A DNA stretch of 64,000 nt from Schistosoma haematobium (GCF_000699445.3 NC_067196.1:60579364-60643363); one strand, 5' to 3'. Counted from the stretch's first letter, positions 1 to 12,618 are shown. Notes: a model not told the origin generated them from the letters alone. Program-made: numbers and translations.

Positions 1-668
1 TGGCAATCTCGTGGTATCGAAATAGTACCGAGATCCTGCCAAAGGAGTACAAGCGGAACTACTGAGCAAACGTAAGTTCGTGCAAGGTCACAATCAATGG
101 AAGGAAGAATGTCTTTAGTACAGTTAAACAACCAAGTACAGTAAAACAATCACTAGTACAATTGGTCATAATAACCATTGTTTCCATCAAACCAATCGCG
201 TTCTGTTGGTAAAAGTAGGTCACCACAAATGGATTCGAGGTACAGTATATATATTACAAATTTCCATCCAGAAATATTTTTACTCAGTGGTAATTTTAAT
301 GGTAGGCCTGTAGCGTGGCGTCGAGTCTAGATTGACTATGAACACCGCTACAAAGGAACGCGTGCCAGGATATCTATAAAATCCCCCGGAAGCCAAATAT
401 CAGAAGGCAGTTAATGGACCAAGTCGAGATATATTCGCTGGCGATCTCGTGGTATCGAGAGAATACCGAGATCGTGCCAGGATACAAGCTTGGTTACAGA
501 GCGTAAGCGAATCCGCACGAGTTCACAATCAATGTGTAAGAATAATGGATGCTTTTTAGCACAGTTAAACAAAAGCACGTTAAAACAAGCACTGGTACAG
601 TTGGTTATAATAATGATTGTTTTCATTAAACCAGTCGTGTTCTCGTGATAAAAGTGAGTCACCACAGG
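1..668. repeat. Diverged tandem repeat pair with internal hairpin
   Basis: Positions 1-235 and 439-668 are two diverged copies in the same orientation. Shared blocks include TCTCGTGGTATCGA, CACAATCAATG, ACAGTTAAACAA and CAGTTGGTTATAATAA-like stretches, ending at a shared GTCACCACA. Each copy starts with a hairpin in which a TCTCGTGGTAT-type arm faces a TACCGAGATC-type arm. The spacer holds a TATAAAA box near 376. This could be the edge of an LTR or satellite cut by the window start. No coding capacity is seen, and the short minus-strand reading frame across it is judged incidental. Confidence 0.6.
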
Positions 669-2800
669 CTGCTGATTTTCATTTCAAACTCTTGCTTGAC
701 TAACAACTTTGTGATAGTTTAGTTATTATGCCAGCGTAGCACAATGGGGTGACTTTTTTATCTGAACCATGTTAAACGTCTTTTCAGGTAACTTATAAGA
801 TTTCTCAATTTATAAGCCCAAATACGCATAGCAAAAACGACTATGATGTGTTTAGCGGAAAATGCTAAAATGAGTTTAAATCACCGTTAAATTCAAATGG
901 CATAAAGGTAATATAATGCAACCCATGTAAAGGCCAGACTATCGTTCACGTTGATGAAGAATATAACAATTACAAGAAAGATGCTTGACAGTTAAGAACG
1001 TGACGGATGTAACATGGAATTTTCACGTGTGGTTGCAATAGTTAGCCCAGAAGCATTCATAAATATGTAGTAATGATAGTCAGAACTATGTCATGTCAAA
1101 CCAACGTCGAATCTATTATGGTTCTCTTGAAAAAAACACAATTTTTCATGATAGTATCACTAAATATATCCTACCCCATAAACGGTCTTGGAAGTAGTTA
1201 ATATGAAATATAAATAACTAGTCTAAGTGAAAATACATACATGTTAATAAGTAGCAAAAGCATGGAAGATCATTCAGCGGAATAGTTTAAATTGCCCGGC
1301 TTATTTTAGAAATATAGATCTTCCAAACTAACCGTGACGAAAAGTGTAGATCCGAAATGAAACCAGAATAAACGTGAAGTGTTGCGACTGATTCCTTATG
1401 CTGTTGACTTTGTCACTCGGATGACTCAATACAAATCCAAGAGTTCAGGTAAATGCGTGGATCTCACCGTATGAGCAATCTTAAATTAACTTAAGATTAC
1501 AGAAAATGTACAGCTTAAACACACCTTAAGTTTCTGGAACATCGTCATGGTTGTTTGGCAATGGAACTCCAGAATTGGAAGTCGGGCAGGCACTGGTCAA
1601 AATAAGAGATATTATAAGACAGCCCATAGTTTAAACTATAGCGAAATGTTAAGTAAAGAGACAAGATGAAGAATTAGATTCAGATTACTATCCAGCCCTT
1701 GTTTAAATTGCTAGCTAATACGTATTCACGTCGATTAAGGAACATATTTGTTAGTGATTGATGTTTAAAAAGTTTATTTCACTGAATTACGTAAATGCTA
1801 CTAAAGCCTGGCAATGAACCATCATAGCCAATCATAAATACAGTCGATCAGTAATTAGTATCGAAAGAGTTATCAAGCTGACTATGTATAATAATCAATA
1901 AATGTGGAGATAACTCAAGAGACTAGTTGAATGGTGGATTAACGTATTACTATTATTCACAAACATCTTATGGGTACATAAGTGTTGTGAAGAAACCATT
2001 TCGGGTTTCTTCAAAAGTGCAATAATACACAAGTTTCAATAACGTTAGCATTATATTTGCCATATTTGAACAAAGAGAGTAATAATAATAGAATAATAAT
2101 AATAAGTCGGGTTCTGTGTAATTGAGAAGAATATTGAATTGAGTTTAAAGAAGGAAAGGAAGAAAATAGGGGAATAGAAATAAAGGAGACATGAAATACG
2201 CAAATAGTTTAATAGGCATGTTTATGAACACAAAACAAGAATAAACAACTATGTATGCATCGTCAAGTTAGTAACAAAAATAAAATAGAAAACAAGAAAA
2301 AATGACTTATTATTGCAGTAAGATGTGACGCTGGAATAAATGTTTGTGCAGTCATAGTTTGGAGTGATGCTATGAAAGTCTCAATTAAGTAAAAAGGATA
2401 ACGAAATATCAATGTGTATGAGTCATATATGCATAGTCAAGATAAAAAGAGTCTGAGAAGCCGATTTAGTTGTAACACAAGTTACTGTCTTAATTACAAA
2501 CTTCGTTAACTTAAGAATAATATTTATTGAAAAGGATAAAAGAGAGAGAAAAAATGTGGACACCTAGTGAAAAGGTTCAACCATGATAATAATAATTGTG
2601 TAATGAATATCGACCTCTGAAGTAAACCAACAATTTAGAAAAACAAAATATATAAAACTCAATCGACCAAGTTAAGGTAAATATCAGAAATAATAACAGG
2701 CTGTTTCTTTATTCGGTCTTACCAATGTGGCTTTATGGTCTTATTCGATATTAGTAAATTTATCTTGGTTACTACAATAACAAACATAATCATAACGCTG
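669..2800. other. Non-coding, no recognised feature
   Basis: AT-rich sequence with no convincing coding frame, RNA gene or repeat boundary. An AAT-rich microsatellite-like run lies at about 2082-2104. Confidence 0.5.
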
Positions 2801-2804
2801 TGGA

Positions 2805-3070
2805 TTTTTCATGACGTGACTACCTAATTTATATCATCTTACATAGAAGTCACATTGTTGCTCATACTGACTCGTCCTGCGTAACAACCAGCAATGTGAT
2901 GTTTATTACTTCTGAAGTACACATTTCGGCCGAGGATAAAATGATATATTTCGTGTGGGAAGGTATGAGTTACATAGAATGACCACGCCTGAAAGGCTAA
3001 GCCACGCCATACCAATAAATTGCTTCCGTGTTCACCATATTTGACATTCCTTCAGTGTTACATGTTAAAT
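2805..3070 (-). repeat. Old LTR-related repeat (minus), relative of the 3153 LTR
   Basis: The stretch with CATGACGTGACTACCTAAT and later CACGCCTGAAAGGCTAAGC matches, in reverse complement and with many substitutions, the LTR at 3153-3566. A second diverged plus-strand match lies at 8815-9085. These are probably older LTRs of the same family in opposite orientation. Boundaries are approximate. Confidence 0.5.
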
Positions 3071-3152
3071 GCATAGCGGTAAATAAATCCCGAAAATAAA
3101 TAGCTATGTAAGTTTCAACATTGGATGCTGACCACACTAGTTTTAATGGACT

Positions 3153-3566
3153 TGTAGTGGCATTGGACCATAATCACACAATCCTCAAAGCTGAACACGA
3201 GACTACTCGGAAAATAGATATTCAATATTTAACGCGGAGAAATACCTAACGATGGGGAAGGCGAGAACAAGGAATCGAATGAATTGAAGTTAATCGGATG
3301 GCATGGCTCAGCCATGCAGGCGTGAACCCTCTGAATATTACCTTATATCTCTTATTCATATTAAATATATTGTTCTTTCTCTAGCCTAAGCTTGTTCTAC
3401 ATCATGTATTGGTAGTTGTTACGATACAGTGAGTTGATGTAGACGATGATGTGACTTCCACGTAAGATCTTATAGATTAGGCAGTTATATCATGACAAAT
3501 CTACAATTTTAGGATTAGGTCTATTATTAGAGCAGTACTAATATCATAGCAGACCATAATTCTACA
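3153..3566 (+). repeat. 5' LTR
   Basis: A 414-bp long terminal repeat, TGTAG...CTACA. It is identical to the 6362 copy except for one C/T difference near the right end (TCATAGCAGACC against TCATAGTAGACC). Confidence 0.85.
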
Positions 3567-3581
3567 TTGGTAAGCCCGACT
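3567..3581 (+). other. Candidate primer-binding site
   Basis: TTGGTAAGCCCGACT directly follows the LTR's terminal CA. A near-identical TTGGTGAGCCCGAC follows a CA at 7021, so it is a conserved post-LTR signal of this family. The priming tRNA is not identified. Confidence 0.5.
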
Positions 3582-6361
3582 AAAGAAACGCGACCTATTA
3601 CCAATAATCCTTATTTCCACTTTAACCTTCTCGATCGATTTTATATTTATGTTAATCCAGTATTCTAATAGTCCTCTGATTAATGTTCACATGTATTATC
3701 GTAATGTTATATTGATTATTACTCATAACATACTAACTCAATCGATACCAATAACTGGCTATCTATATCAATTAGCTTTGATGGTTCATTAACAAGCTTT
3801 AATAGCATTTACATGCTTCTGCGGAATAAACTTGTTTAAACATCTAGCTCTATCTAAAAATAACGTGAATATACATCGACTAACAATGCAATCAAGGACT
3901 AGATAGTTATCTGGATCTAATTCTTAGTGTTCCTTCACTTAACACCTCATCCTGTTTTTAAACTATGCACTATCCTGTAATATCTTTTCTTCCGACCACT
4001 GCCTGCCTTATTTCATATTCTCGAGTTCCATTGTCAAACAACAGGGACACTACTCCAAAAACATACGGTGAGTTTCAGCTATAAGTTTTCTGCAATCATT
4101 TTGGATGACTCACTCAATGGCAACCACACAATTATCTGGATTCATTCCATTGTTCTGATCCGAGCGAGTGGCAAAAACGTCAACGGCATCAAGCACCCTG
4201 GAAGTGATTGCCATACTGCATGTTTTATTCTGGATGCTTTTGGATCATTACTACTCCTCACGAATGGCGTTATATATGTCGTTCATTGAATAATCTAATT
4301 TTGAAAAATAACCCAGGCGAGTTCAACTATTTTACTGGATGATTTTTTTGTACTTAACATGTATATATTTTCCAGTTGCTTTTGACACATATTTGTAAAT
4401 GTCCCTAGGCTAAATGCAGTAACTTCTTATGGAATGTTTATAACGCGTCATATTCCTGCCTGAAGTTTCATAAGCAGTCTTAACTTTAAAATTATTTCTC
4501 AGGTGATGCTCATTATTTTTAAATTGTCATATACGTCAACAATCTACCTGCATGTTAACCTGGCCCGTACATACGTTGCACTATATCTTCATGTCTTTTA
4601 AATTTAGAAATCATCTGAATCGCCTTTAACATTTATCAATAAACCCATCATAGTCGTTGTTGTTAATCGTATTAGGGTTTATGGATTGGTTTATCATATT
4701 AGCAGCCTAAAATGCGGACATAGTTTAGATAATAAAATTAGAAATTTAGAGACTATGAACTACACTAGTCAAATAATTAAATTCTCATGTAGTTTTTGGC
4801 TAAATAGATGTTTAACATCAAAACTCTGGAGCCTACTAAAATTAACGCTTGACGAATACTTTCGAATTAAAATTTATAATATAGTAAGGTAGCTCTGATT
4901 CTTTAACGCTAAAAATTTCTGATAATTTCGAATCACCTAAAGCAACAATACCTATTTTCCCACTGGCTAATCCTCAATCAACACTATAACTAGTCAAACA
5001 TAATAGTTTCAGGATTTCGTCATAAACCATTGTCATGACTTGACAAACACGTAATATGATTGATGAAATTGATGAAATCGGTCAGCAAATTGACTTATAA
5101 TTATCACTAGTGTTGTTTTTCTTTTATCTTCATTCACTACAGATGATTACAGTATGTTTCTCTATAAGTTGTTCATTCAGTAAATATCTCAAAACCTTGT
5201 CAGTCTAATTGATGGTTTAGCGACACAATCATGCATGCAAATAATCAGTATAAGCAGTCGAGCAAATCTCCTGCAAACTGAAAACATCAATGTCGAATTT
5301 ACCCCAACACTGACTAAGGTTCAAGTCATTATCATGGACATGAGTTGGGAGTGTACTCCCCTTGGTTACAACTTGTTTCCTCCCTGATAATCACATGAGC
5401 GTCACTCACTGTTAATTATCTTGTAAAAACTTATTTAGCTGAATACATCTTGCAGCACATCACCTAGTAATGCAGTATATAGACTTGACTGATTTCAGTA
5501 ACTTATAATCATTATATCTCAATTGAATCGTATTCCGCCTTATGATAAACTGCATACTTGCAACTAACTTGTATGCATCATCAGCGGTCAGGTATAAATA
5601 TGTATGAATAGACTATGGCAACTCAGAACATTGAGTCTAGAGTATGTCTCTTACGAATACACTCATGTTTAACGATTTGTTCTTAGCTATCTGTCCGAAA
5701 TTCATATAATTATCACTCACGTATTTAAATTTTGTTTTGATAACCATTCATGTGTATTAGTAGTATTACTAAATTCTATCACGGTCAAGTAAAAATGAGG
5801 TCTAGAAAATCCCCCCGTGACTAAATAAAACTTATCAAACTAACTGGAACACTAGTTGGAATTCTCCTCCACGGTAATACTTTTGTTCCTTCAGTTAGCC
5901 TACTAATACAAATGCAATTGAAAATCAACTCATGGACAACTTACTAGCATGAACGTTATTTGATTTTATAATTTAAACCAAAACTAATACTAATATTAAC
6001 ATTTCTACAATATTGATTACTTTAATATTTCTAAACACAAAATACATACCATGTATGAGTTAAGTTATTAACCCAACGGCTATTAACACGCATTGTTTTA
6101 TTATTACTATTGTAATCCCATTTTCTATAGCTCAAATAATCTCCACCCAAATTTTCATTTTAAGCGTGTTAAGCATGAAGGCAGGTATTTTAAAACTATT
6201 ACAAATATTTCCCGACCAGATGCTGCCGCCTTCTTTTTGATTTATCTTTCAGCTTATCATTACCCGGAGGATTCTTACTAGTCTTGGTAACCTTCAGCGC
6301 ACGACAATTCCATCCAATTCGGTATCGAACCAACATCACGTTGATTCTGGTGGGAGAGTAG
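3567..6361 (+). other. Non-coding interior of the LTR element
   Basis: About 2.8 kb without recognisable protein domains; the open frames at 4068, 4686 and 6093 are short and composition-driven. A purine-rich tract ending at 6361 is the candidate polypurine tract. Confidence 0.6.
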
Positions 6362-6775
6362 TGTAGTGGCATTGGACCATAATCACACAATCCTCAAAGC
6401 TGAACACGAGACTACTCGGAAAATAGATATTCAATATTTAACGCGGAGAAATACCTAACGATGGGGAAGGCGAGAACAAGGAATCGAATGAATTGAAGTT
6501 AATCGGATGGCATGGCTCAGCCATGCAGGCGTGAACCCTCTGAATATTACCTTATATCTCTTATTCATATTAAATATATTGTTCTTTCTCTAGCCTAAGC
6601 TTGTTCTACATCATGTATTGGTAGTTGTTACGATACAGTGAGTTGATGTAGACGATGATGTGACTTCCACGTAAGATCTTATAGATTAGGCAGTTATATC
6701 ATGACAAATCTACAATTTTAGGATTAGGTCTATTATTAGAGCAGTACTAATATCATAGTAGACCATAATTCTACA
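6362..6775 (+). repeat. 3' LTR
   Basis: Second 414-bp LTR, preceded by the polypurine tract and followed by the GACT target duplication. Confidence 0.85.
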
Positions 6776-6779
6776 GACT

Positions 6780-7090
6780 CACCTAGCTGAAGGCGCTCGG
6801 TCATGCATCCGCACCAGATCACGAGTAGGAACGCCGTGCTCGACAACCCCTGCGATCGTTAGCCAGATTAGATCAGACGATCCTCGATATATTGATAGCT
6901 TATCAAATATGTCTTCGAACCTCCTCACTTCTGTCTTTTGATTTCATTTTTGTGGGTACGCTTCATAAAAGGTGTTACTGGTTAAAGCGTTGTCAAACTC
7001 TGAATACCTAAGGCATCTTCATTGGTGAGCCCGACGTAAACATTCTCAGTAATCATATGCTCGGGTTCGAAGATCGAGTAGTTAAGAACT
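6780..7090 (+). repeat. Older LTR end plus primer-binding-like site
   Basis: A stretch ending ...CTTCA is followed at 7021 by TTGGTGAGCCCGAC, the same post-LTR signal as at 3567. The following GGGTTCGAAGATCGAGTAG resembles 9093 onward. This looks like the downstream half of an older relative into which the 3153-6775 element inserted. Boundaries are loose. Confidence 0.35.
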
Positions 7091-7162
7091 AATACGGCTA
7101 CAAACTCACCCTACATTGTTTATCTCATCATTATTGTGTGACACATATGTATTTGAAGCCCT

Positions 7163-7196
7163 TATAATATTAAGGTTCGTGTTCAAATAAATAAAT
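7163..7196 (+). repeat. 3' tail fragment of family G repeat
   Basis: GTGTTCAAATAAATAAATAAA matches the A-rich 3' end of the family G copy at 36480-36995. Confidence 0.4.
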
Positions 7197-7199
7197 AAA

Positions 7200-8160
7200 A
7201 TTCGGACTTCTACATTATACTCGTGTGAAAAACTGAGAACAATTAAAAATAACAAATAATGAAAGTTAATGTTATTAGCGATTCTGAACACTACTTCATT
7301 TTGGTGCACTTTATATTACAATAAGCAGATTTCTTGAATCAAACTCTAACTCTCTCTAAATCATTTGAACACACTTTCCCTTGCTATGTATTGCGACTAA
7401 TTGCCCTTCACTACTGAGTTCTATTATCTGAAGACTCTATTAAAACGTTATCCTAGTAACAGCAGCTAGTATGAATTTTATCTATTAATTTAACATAGCT
7501 TCGTCTGTTCTGCTTCAAAACTTTGAACATTGTTAACGTTTTATATTAAAATGCCTTTCTGGTCCTTTGTTTCTCTTTTTTCAACACCACGTTACTAGTT
7601 CACGTTTATAGGAATTTCTATGCCATGGGCAAACTTAACGCATGTGTTTCTTATAAGTTCATCATAAACTCATCGCCTGGATCAAGAGAAATAAATCACA
7701 ACAATGTGTATGTGAAGTGATTTTCATACACAAAACTTGCACAACGCGTCTTTTTTTAATTAGCGTTAATGAAAACAGACAAGTTTTCAGACCATAATAA
7801 GGAAATTTTAGAATAATATTAACGCCATTAGAAGGAAAGACATCAGAATTAAGACTACGTAGATGAATCTCGGAGTAAGACCAGTTTGTATTTGCCATCA
7901 CTATCTGAAAATCCAAGACTAACACATCCACTATGTGTTTGAGGATTATATGGGAGGATCAAACCTAGTAGGCTGGCTTTATTAGTGAGCTTACTTACTA
8001 ACTGTGTCCGGCTGTTTGTTTCTATTACTTTTTCTATTATATCAAAATGAGAGGTACCACTTAATAGATTCCCAGTAACAGACAGAAAACTAAAGTCGCC
8101 ACCTGTTAACGTAGCTATAGGTAATGACGATAAGTATGAGAATACTTAGCTTAGATATGT
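7200..8160. other. Non-coding, no recognised feature
   Basis: No supported gene or repeat. The minus-strand frame of 89 codons at 7662-7931 has no recognisable motif and is not called. Confidence 0.4.
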
Positions 8161-8166
8161 ATCCAT

Positions 8167-8640
8167 TGTAGTGTTTAGTCCTAAGCCAAGCTCATATGCG
8201 TTCTTCTAGATTTCTGACACACAAGTTGATCCACTTTTCTGAAGTCTCACTTGACCCTGTAATTTGATCACTTATTAACCCTGACTGTTTTTATATGAGC
8301 GTTTTTGTGTTCATTGCTTGTCCTACTCATCACATGTCTGTAACCTAATTCTGTTTGACTATGAATATTGAGTCACGCCTGATCGAATGAAGTTAGCCCA
8401 TTTGCCTTCGCTCCACTTAACTCCGTTTCTCCCTCTCTTCACTCCTCTTTGCCGCTTCTTATTCTGATTTTCCGTCCAGAGCAAAGAGTGTACGAAATAT
8501 ACGTATTCAAAACTCATTCTCATACCTGATTTATTTTATCCCGTTATTCTCTAACGTGAATTAGGTCAGTAGTTATGTACGAGGGTAAACGTGACGTATA
8601 TTTTGAAAACTCCATCGATAATATGAACATGCGGTCGAAC
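8167..8640 (+). repeat. LTR-like repeat (family H), degraded copy
   Basis: Homologous along its length to 59922-60415. Shared blocks include TTTTTATATGAGCG, GTGACTATRAATATTGA and GTCCAGAKCRAWGAGTGTAC, with GAGTCAGATA and GGGCCA downstream. It begins TGTAGTGT, but the expected terminal CA near 8550 has decayed. Probably an LTR (to about 8550) plus leader of a Gypsy-like element. Confidence 0.55.
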
Positions 8641-8814
8641 CAGAGTCAGATATCGGGCCAGAAAACCATTTCATGAACGGCACTCTATGGTCTGTAGATG
8701 CGATTGATTATAAAATGGGGATATAAGTATAGATATCTGCAGTGACGAACACAGCATCATCTAACAGCGCATATATACTAAGTAAAATGGTAAACCTAAC
8801 CTAAAATGATGGAT

Positions 8815-9085
8815 CTACTATGACGTGACTACGTAATCTATCAGACCTTACTTGGAAGTCACGTTACTACCTACACCGTGGTAGTCAGCGGTTACTAGTA
8901 GGATATTCTGAAGAACACACTCGGAATAGAGCTAGAACGACATATTTAATACTAAAACTTATGAAGCTACATAGAGTGACCACACATACATGGCCGAGCT
9001 ATGTCGACTCGATCACGTCCCCTAGCATTCACCATCTCTGACTTCCGGGTGTTCGGTGTTCTATGTGACTCTTATCAGCTATCGT
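8815..9085 (-). repeat. Old LTR-related repeat, second copy
   Basis: Diverged match to 2805-3070 (for example ATGACGTGACTACGTAATCTAT and TGACCACACATACATGGCCGAGC). It is inverted relative to the young LTRs at 3153 and 6362. Confidence 0.45.
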
Positions 9086-9089
9086 ATTT

Positions 9090-10590
9090 TCGGCTTCAAA
9101 GATCGTGTGATTGAGGACCAGTATCACTTCGAGTTAAGGACACTGAAACCTAACATGCTGCTGAGATGCAACTGTACATTCGATAAACTCCCGAGAGTAT
9201 GAGGAGAAATCTTTAAATAAAGTACAGAAAATTAACTAGAGGACGGAAAAAATGAGCCAACGACTCCATTATCGTACATGACAAGCACGAAGGATCATGA
9301 TTGGCGAATAAACAAGGCATAGTCATACAAAGTCAAAGAGAGCCAATATGGTGGTGAGAGCTTAATGCTGTAATTGGTGGGTTCGTTTACCGATTACGCA
9401 TCGCACCCCAAAAATTCCAGCTTTCAGAATAGCGAAAAGCGAAAGGTTTCATCCGAATTTCAATGGAAAAACTGGGGTACTACTTCTGGTATTGCATTAA
9501 GTATTGAAAAACCTGGAGAATGACCCGACAGTAAAGTCCATTGAAAAAATTACCCCCTTCATTGATTATGGTGTGTTAATTTGGGACAGTTGGACAAGCT
9601 TTTGTGGTCGATAGTACCTTTGCATGAACTATTTCTGATACTGCCGCGCATTGTTCTACTGGATATGACAACAAGAATAGAGATTATAAATCGATTCTTT
9701 TCCTGTTTAAGAAACTATCTACCGGTCCGAGAGTTCTGCACCACAGTTAATAGCGTGTGTTCGAACTGGACAGCGTCAACGCATAAGGCATCACAAGGAG
9801 GCATACTAGCCCACTCATCGTTTTCATGTTCGTTGAAAGCCTCTGAAGAAACTGTATCTCACATGTGCGGAGTATATCAAACCACGTGGAGCAATAAAGC
9901 GCGAAGGTGGCTCAAAAGAACCGGTCGGTCGGCTACCCTGTAGCGTGATGGCTGCTGGCCCTCGTAACCCCAATGGCCTGGGGCAAACACATTCATTTAT
10001 ATCCAAAACACATGGAACTTTAAACAACTGTCAAATTGGATTGGTGTGGTTAATTGGATAGAATATCCACACTAGACGACATCAAGAAGTGAGCTCAGAA
10101 AAATCAGTTACTTTATACTGGCCCGTCACAAGGATATTGGACAGTGAACATTATTACGGAGGTAATGGAAAGTTTCCTGCAGTTGCGAGACGTATACCGA
10201 AGGTATTACAAAATATACGTGAAACGGTTGTGGAGCACTCACGGAGCTTTTCTGAGAAAAGGCGTACTTAAGTAACAGGACCCGGGTGATCTGTAGGGTT
10301 AATACACCACACAACGTCCACTCCACCGCATGTAACTCATCAGCCTCATACAACGTTCCTGGCCCTAGAAAACCTAGATACTGCAGGCATAAAGGACAGT
10401 GCTTTTCATCAAGGGGGGGGCTATGTGATACACTTAAGATCTTACTCTCAAAACCTCTAGTTTTACTTGTCGAATTTTATTGATCTTACGTTTGTGTTAC
10501 TAGTGATTTTTATCGGTTGTTTCCATTAGTAAATGGAAAGGCATGCTATGTGCTTCCTGAGTCATTGGCTCACTTTTTCTTTTATTCTTT
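9090..10590. other. Unassigned, probably decayed repeat
   Basis: A 120-codon frame (9581-9943) and several shorter ones are present but show no domain I recognise. If the CR1-like element starting near 10590 once had an endonuclease half, it would lie here; I cannot see endonuclease motifs. Confidence 0.35.
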
Positions 10591-10599
10591 TCAAAATTC

Positions 10600-12431
10600 T
10601 CCACAGGTTCCATCCGCAAACGGCACTGTTGGGCGGAATACAAACGAACTAATAACGATGGAGCGTATAGGCAATACAAACATATCAGGAACACATGCAC
10701 GAAGGCTATAAGAGAAGACAGGCTTCAGTACCAAACAAAGCTTATGGACAAATTCGCCTCTAACCCTAGAAGCCTATTCCGTTATGCAGCCTCTCTTCGT
10801 CAAGCCAAAACAGGAGTTTCTCAACTGCTAGGTCTTAACGGCCCGACCAACAACGATGGCGACGCCGCTAACCTTCTGGCGGCCCATTACTCTCAAACAT
10901 TTCAACCGGCTGACATCAACTTTATTGACGACAGTCTCATCTCCAACTCCACAGGACTTTCTGAAGTGGACCTAAGCGCTGACTCGGTGTTCCGGAAATT
11001 GCAGCACTTAAGACTTGACACTTCTCCTGGCCCGGATATGGTTCATCCTGCCATACTGAGGGAGGCAGCCTCAATCCTGGCAACGCCGCTTAGCGTGATG
11101 TTTTCACACTCGCTTAGCCGAGGCAAATTACCGGAAAACTGGAAGTTGGCTCACATCACACCAATTTTCAAAGGTGGTCGACGCAATGAACCTTCAAGTT
11201 ATCGGCCGGTGGCTCTTCTGTCATTACCTTCAAAACTCATGGAGTCCCTGATATGCGACGGTTTAAATGACTATCTACTGTCCTTAAATTTCTTCTCACC
11301 CCAACAGCATGGTTTCAGAAAGCGTTACTCTTGTATAACCAACCTGCTGACTGCGGTGGACAGATGGACAAGCATCCTCGATTGCAAGGGAAAGGTTGAT
11401 GTCATTTACCTTGATTTCTCAAAAGCTTTTGATAAGGTTAACCACTTGTGTCTTATCAACAAGCTCAAACGACTAGGTATCAAACCACCTCTAATCGATT
11501 GGCTTACTTCATACCTAAAAATCGACACTTTAAGGTTAGGGTTAATTTCACTTTATCTCAGGCTATGGAATGTCCTAGTGGGGTCCCCCAGGGCTCAGTA
11601 CTAGGGCCTCTTCTCTTCTTGATCTACATAAATGATCTTCCTCAACAGGTAACGTCAGACTTACTACTTTTTGCCGACGACGTGAAACTTTGGAGAGAGA
11701 TACGCAACCAAGACGATACACAGGCACTTCAGGAGGATCTGACGCGACTTCAAAGTTGGGCGGACGATAACGGACTTACCTTTAACACTTCAAAGTGTAA
11801 AGTAGTCCATCTGCGACATGTCGCAAACTACAGTTACAACTTAGGAAACTCCTCTCTAGTAGTATCCCAAGTCGAAAAAGATTTAGGAGTCCTGGTGCCC
11901 CATGACTTAAAGTCTTACGCTAACTGTGACAAAAATGCCTTCCGAGCAAACCTTGCACTGGTAACGTTGAAGCGCATTTTTGGACAGTTTGACGGACGAA
12001 CTTTCCATACAATCTTCAATAGTTTCATCCGTCCCCATTTAGAGTACGGAAACATAGTACTCCCCCCCTCACTCCATAAGGACAAGGTCACTTTGGAGCG
12101 TATCCAACGGCGAGCCACGAAATCAGTTCGAGGACTCAAATCTAAGCCTTACGAAGAACTCCTCCGTTCACTAGACCTTTACCTACTAGAATATAGGCGT
12201 CTTAGAGGTGATTTACTAATGGCTTATAGTATTCTTAACACTTCTGGACATCCTCTTAAACACCTACTTAAGCTTAGTTCGAATAATAATCTAAGGGGTA
12301 ACACCCAGAAACTGGAAACACAACATAGCAAGACGGAATGTAGACACAACTTCTACTCCTTAAGAGTTGTCAAAAGCTGGAATTCGCTGCCGGCCGAGCT
12401 AGTCCAAGCGACTTCTCAAGAGGCGACTTGA
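10600..12431 (+). pseudogene. CR1-like reverse transcriptase, one frameshift
   Basis: Frame one (to 11604) carries the finger and palm motifs TSPGPDMVHP, AHITPIFKGG, YRPVALLSLPSKLME and VIYLDFSKAFDKVNH. At a run of five A's near 11516-11521 the reading shifts by one base. Frame two (in the 11448-12431 frame) continues with SGVPQGSVLGPLLFLIYIND and the catalytic FADD box in LLLFADDVKLW, then thumb and C-terminal motifs such as SKCKVVHLRH, KDLGVLVP and FIRPHLEYG. It stops at 12429-12431 near SWNSLPAELV, a typical end for this family. All motifs of the RT domain are present, so only the frameshift and the missing 5' part break it. Confidence 0.85.
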
Positions 12432-12591
12432 CCTATTCTTAAGGACCAAGGACAGCATCACATTATGATTTACCAATTTCTTTTCCTTTTTTATTGTTAA
12501 CATACCTAGGTTCCTGCCTGGAGGATTTGGTGATCCCCTGCTACTAGACACGGAAGCCTGTTAAGCGAAAGCTTCTTCTATTCCGTCCACA

Positions 12592-12618
12592 ACCATTTGA
12601 ACCATTTGAACCATTTGA
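12592..12618 (+). repeat. 3' terminal tandem repeat (ACCATTTGA)x3
   Basis: Three perfect 9-bp copies about 160 bp after the RT stop codon, marking the 3' end of the CR1-like element. Confidence 0.75.

Larger units (their letters stand above)
3153..6775 (+). mobile_element. Non-autonomous LTR retrotransposon, complete, with GACT target duplication
   Basis: Two 414-bp direct repeats (3153-3566 and 6362-6775) begin TGTAG and end CTACA, and I find a single difference between them. The unit is bracketed by GACT at 3149-3152 and 6776-6779, a 4-bp target duplication of the size Ty3/Gypsy-class elements leave. After the left repeat comes a primer-binding-like TTGGTAAGCCCGAC. Before the right repeat is a purine tract, GGTGGGAGAGTAG. 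The 2.8-kb interior has only reading frames under about 75 codons and no gag, protease, RT or integrase motif. It therefore looks like a non-coding element moved in trans, and recently, given the near-identical LTRs. Confidence 0.85.
10590..12618 (+). mobile_element. CR1/Jockey-like non-LTR retrotransposon, 5'-truncated and frameshifted
   Basis: The segment carries a reverse transcriptase of the CR1/Jockey superfamily and its 3' end. It is open from about 10590 (before the ATG at 10744), so the 5' part with the apurinic endonuclease is missing or unrecognisable. The 3' UTR ends in three tandem copies of ACCATTTGA, the kind of short repeat CR1-type elements carry instead of poly(A). It lies about 3.6 kb upstream of the DYRK start. 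In schistosomes SR1 and Perere-3-like elements are of this type; the exact family is not determined. Confidence 0.8.

Noticed and set aside
9581..9943. 120-codon frame possibly the CR1-like endonuclease
   Set aside because: No endonuclease motifs could be recognised, so it was not joined to the CR1-like element.
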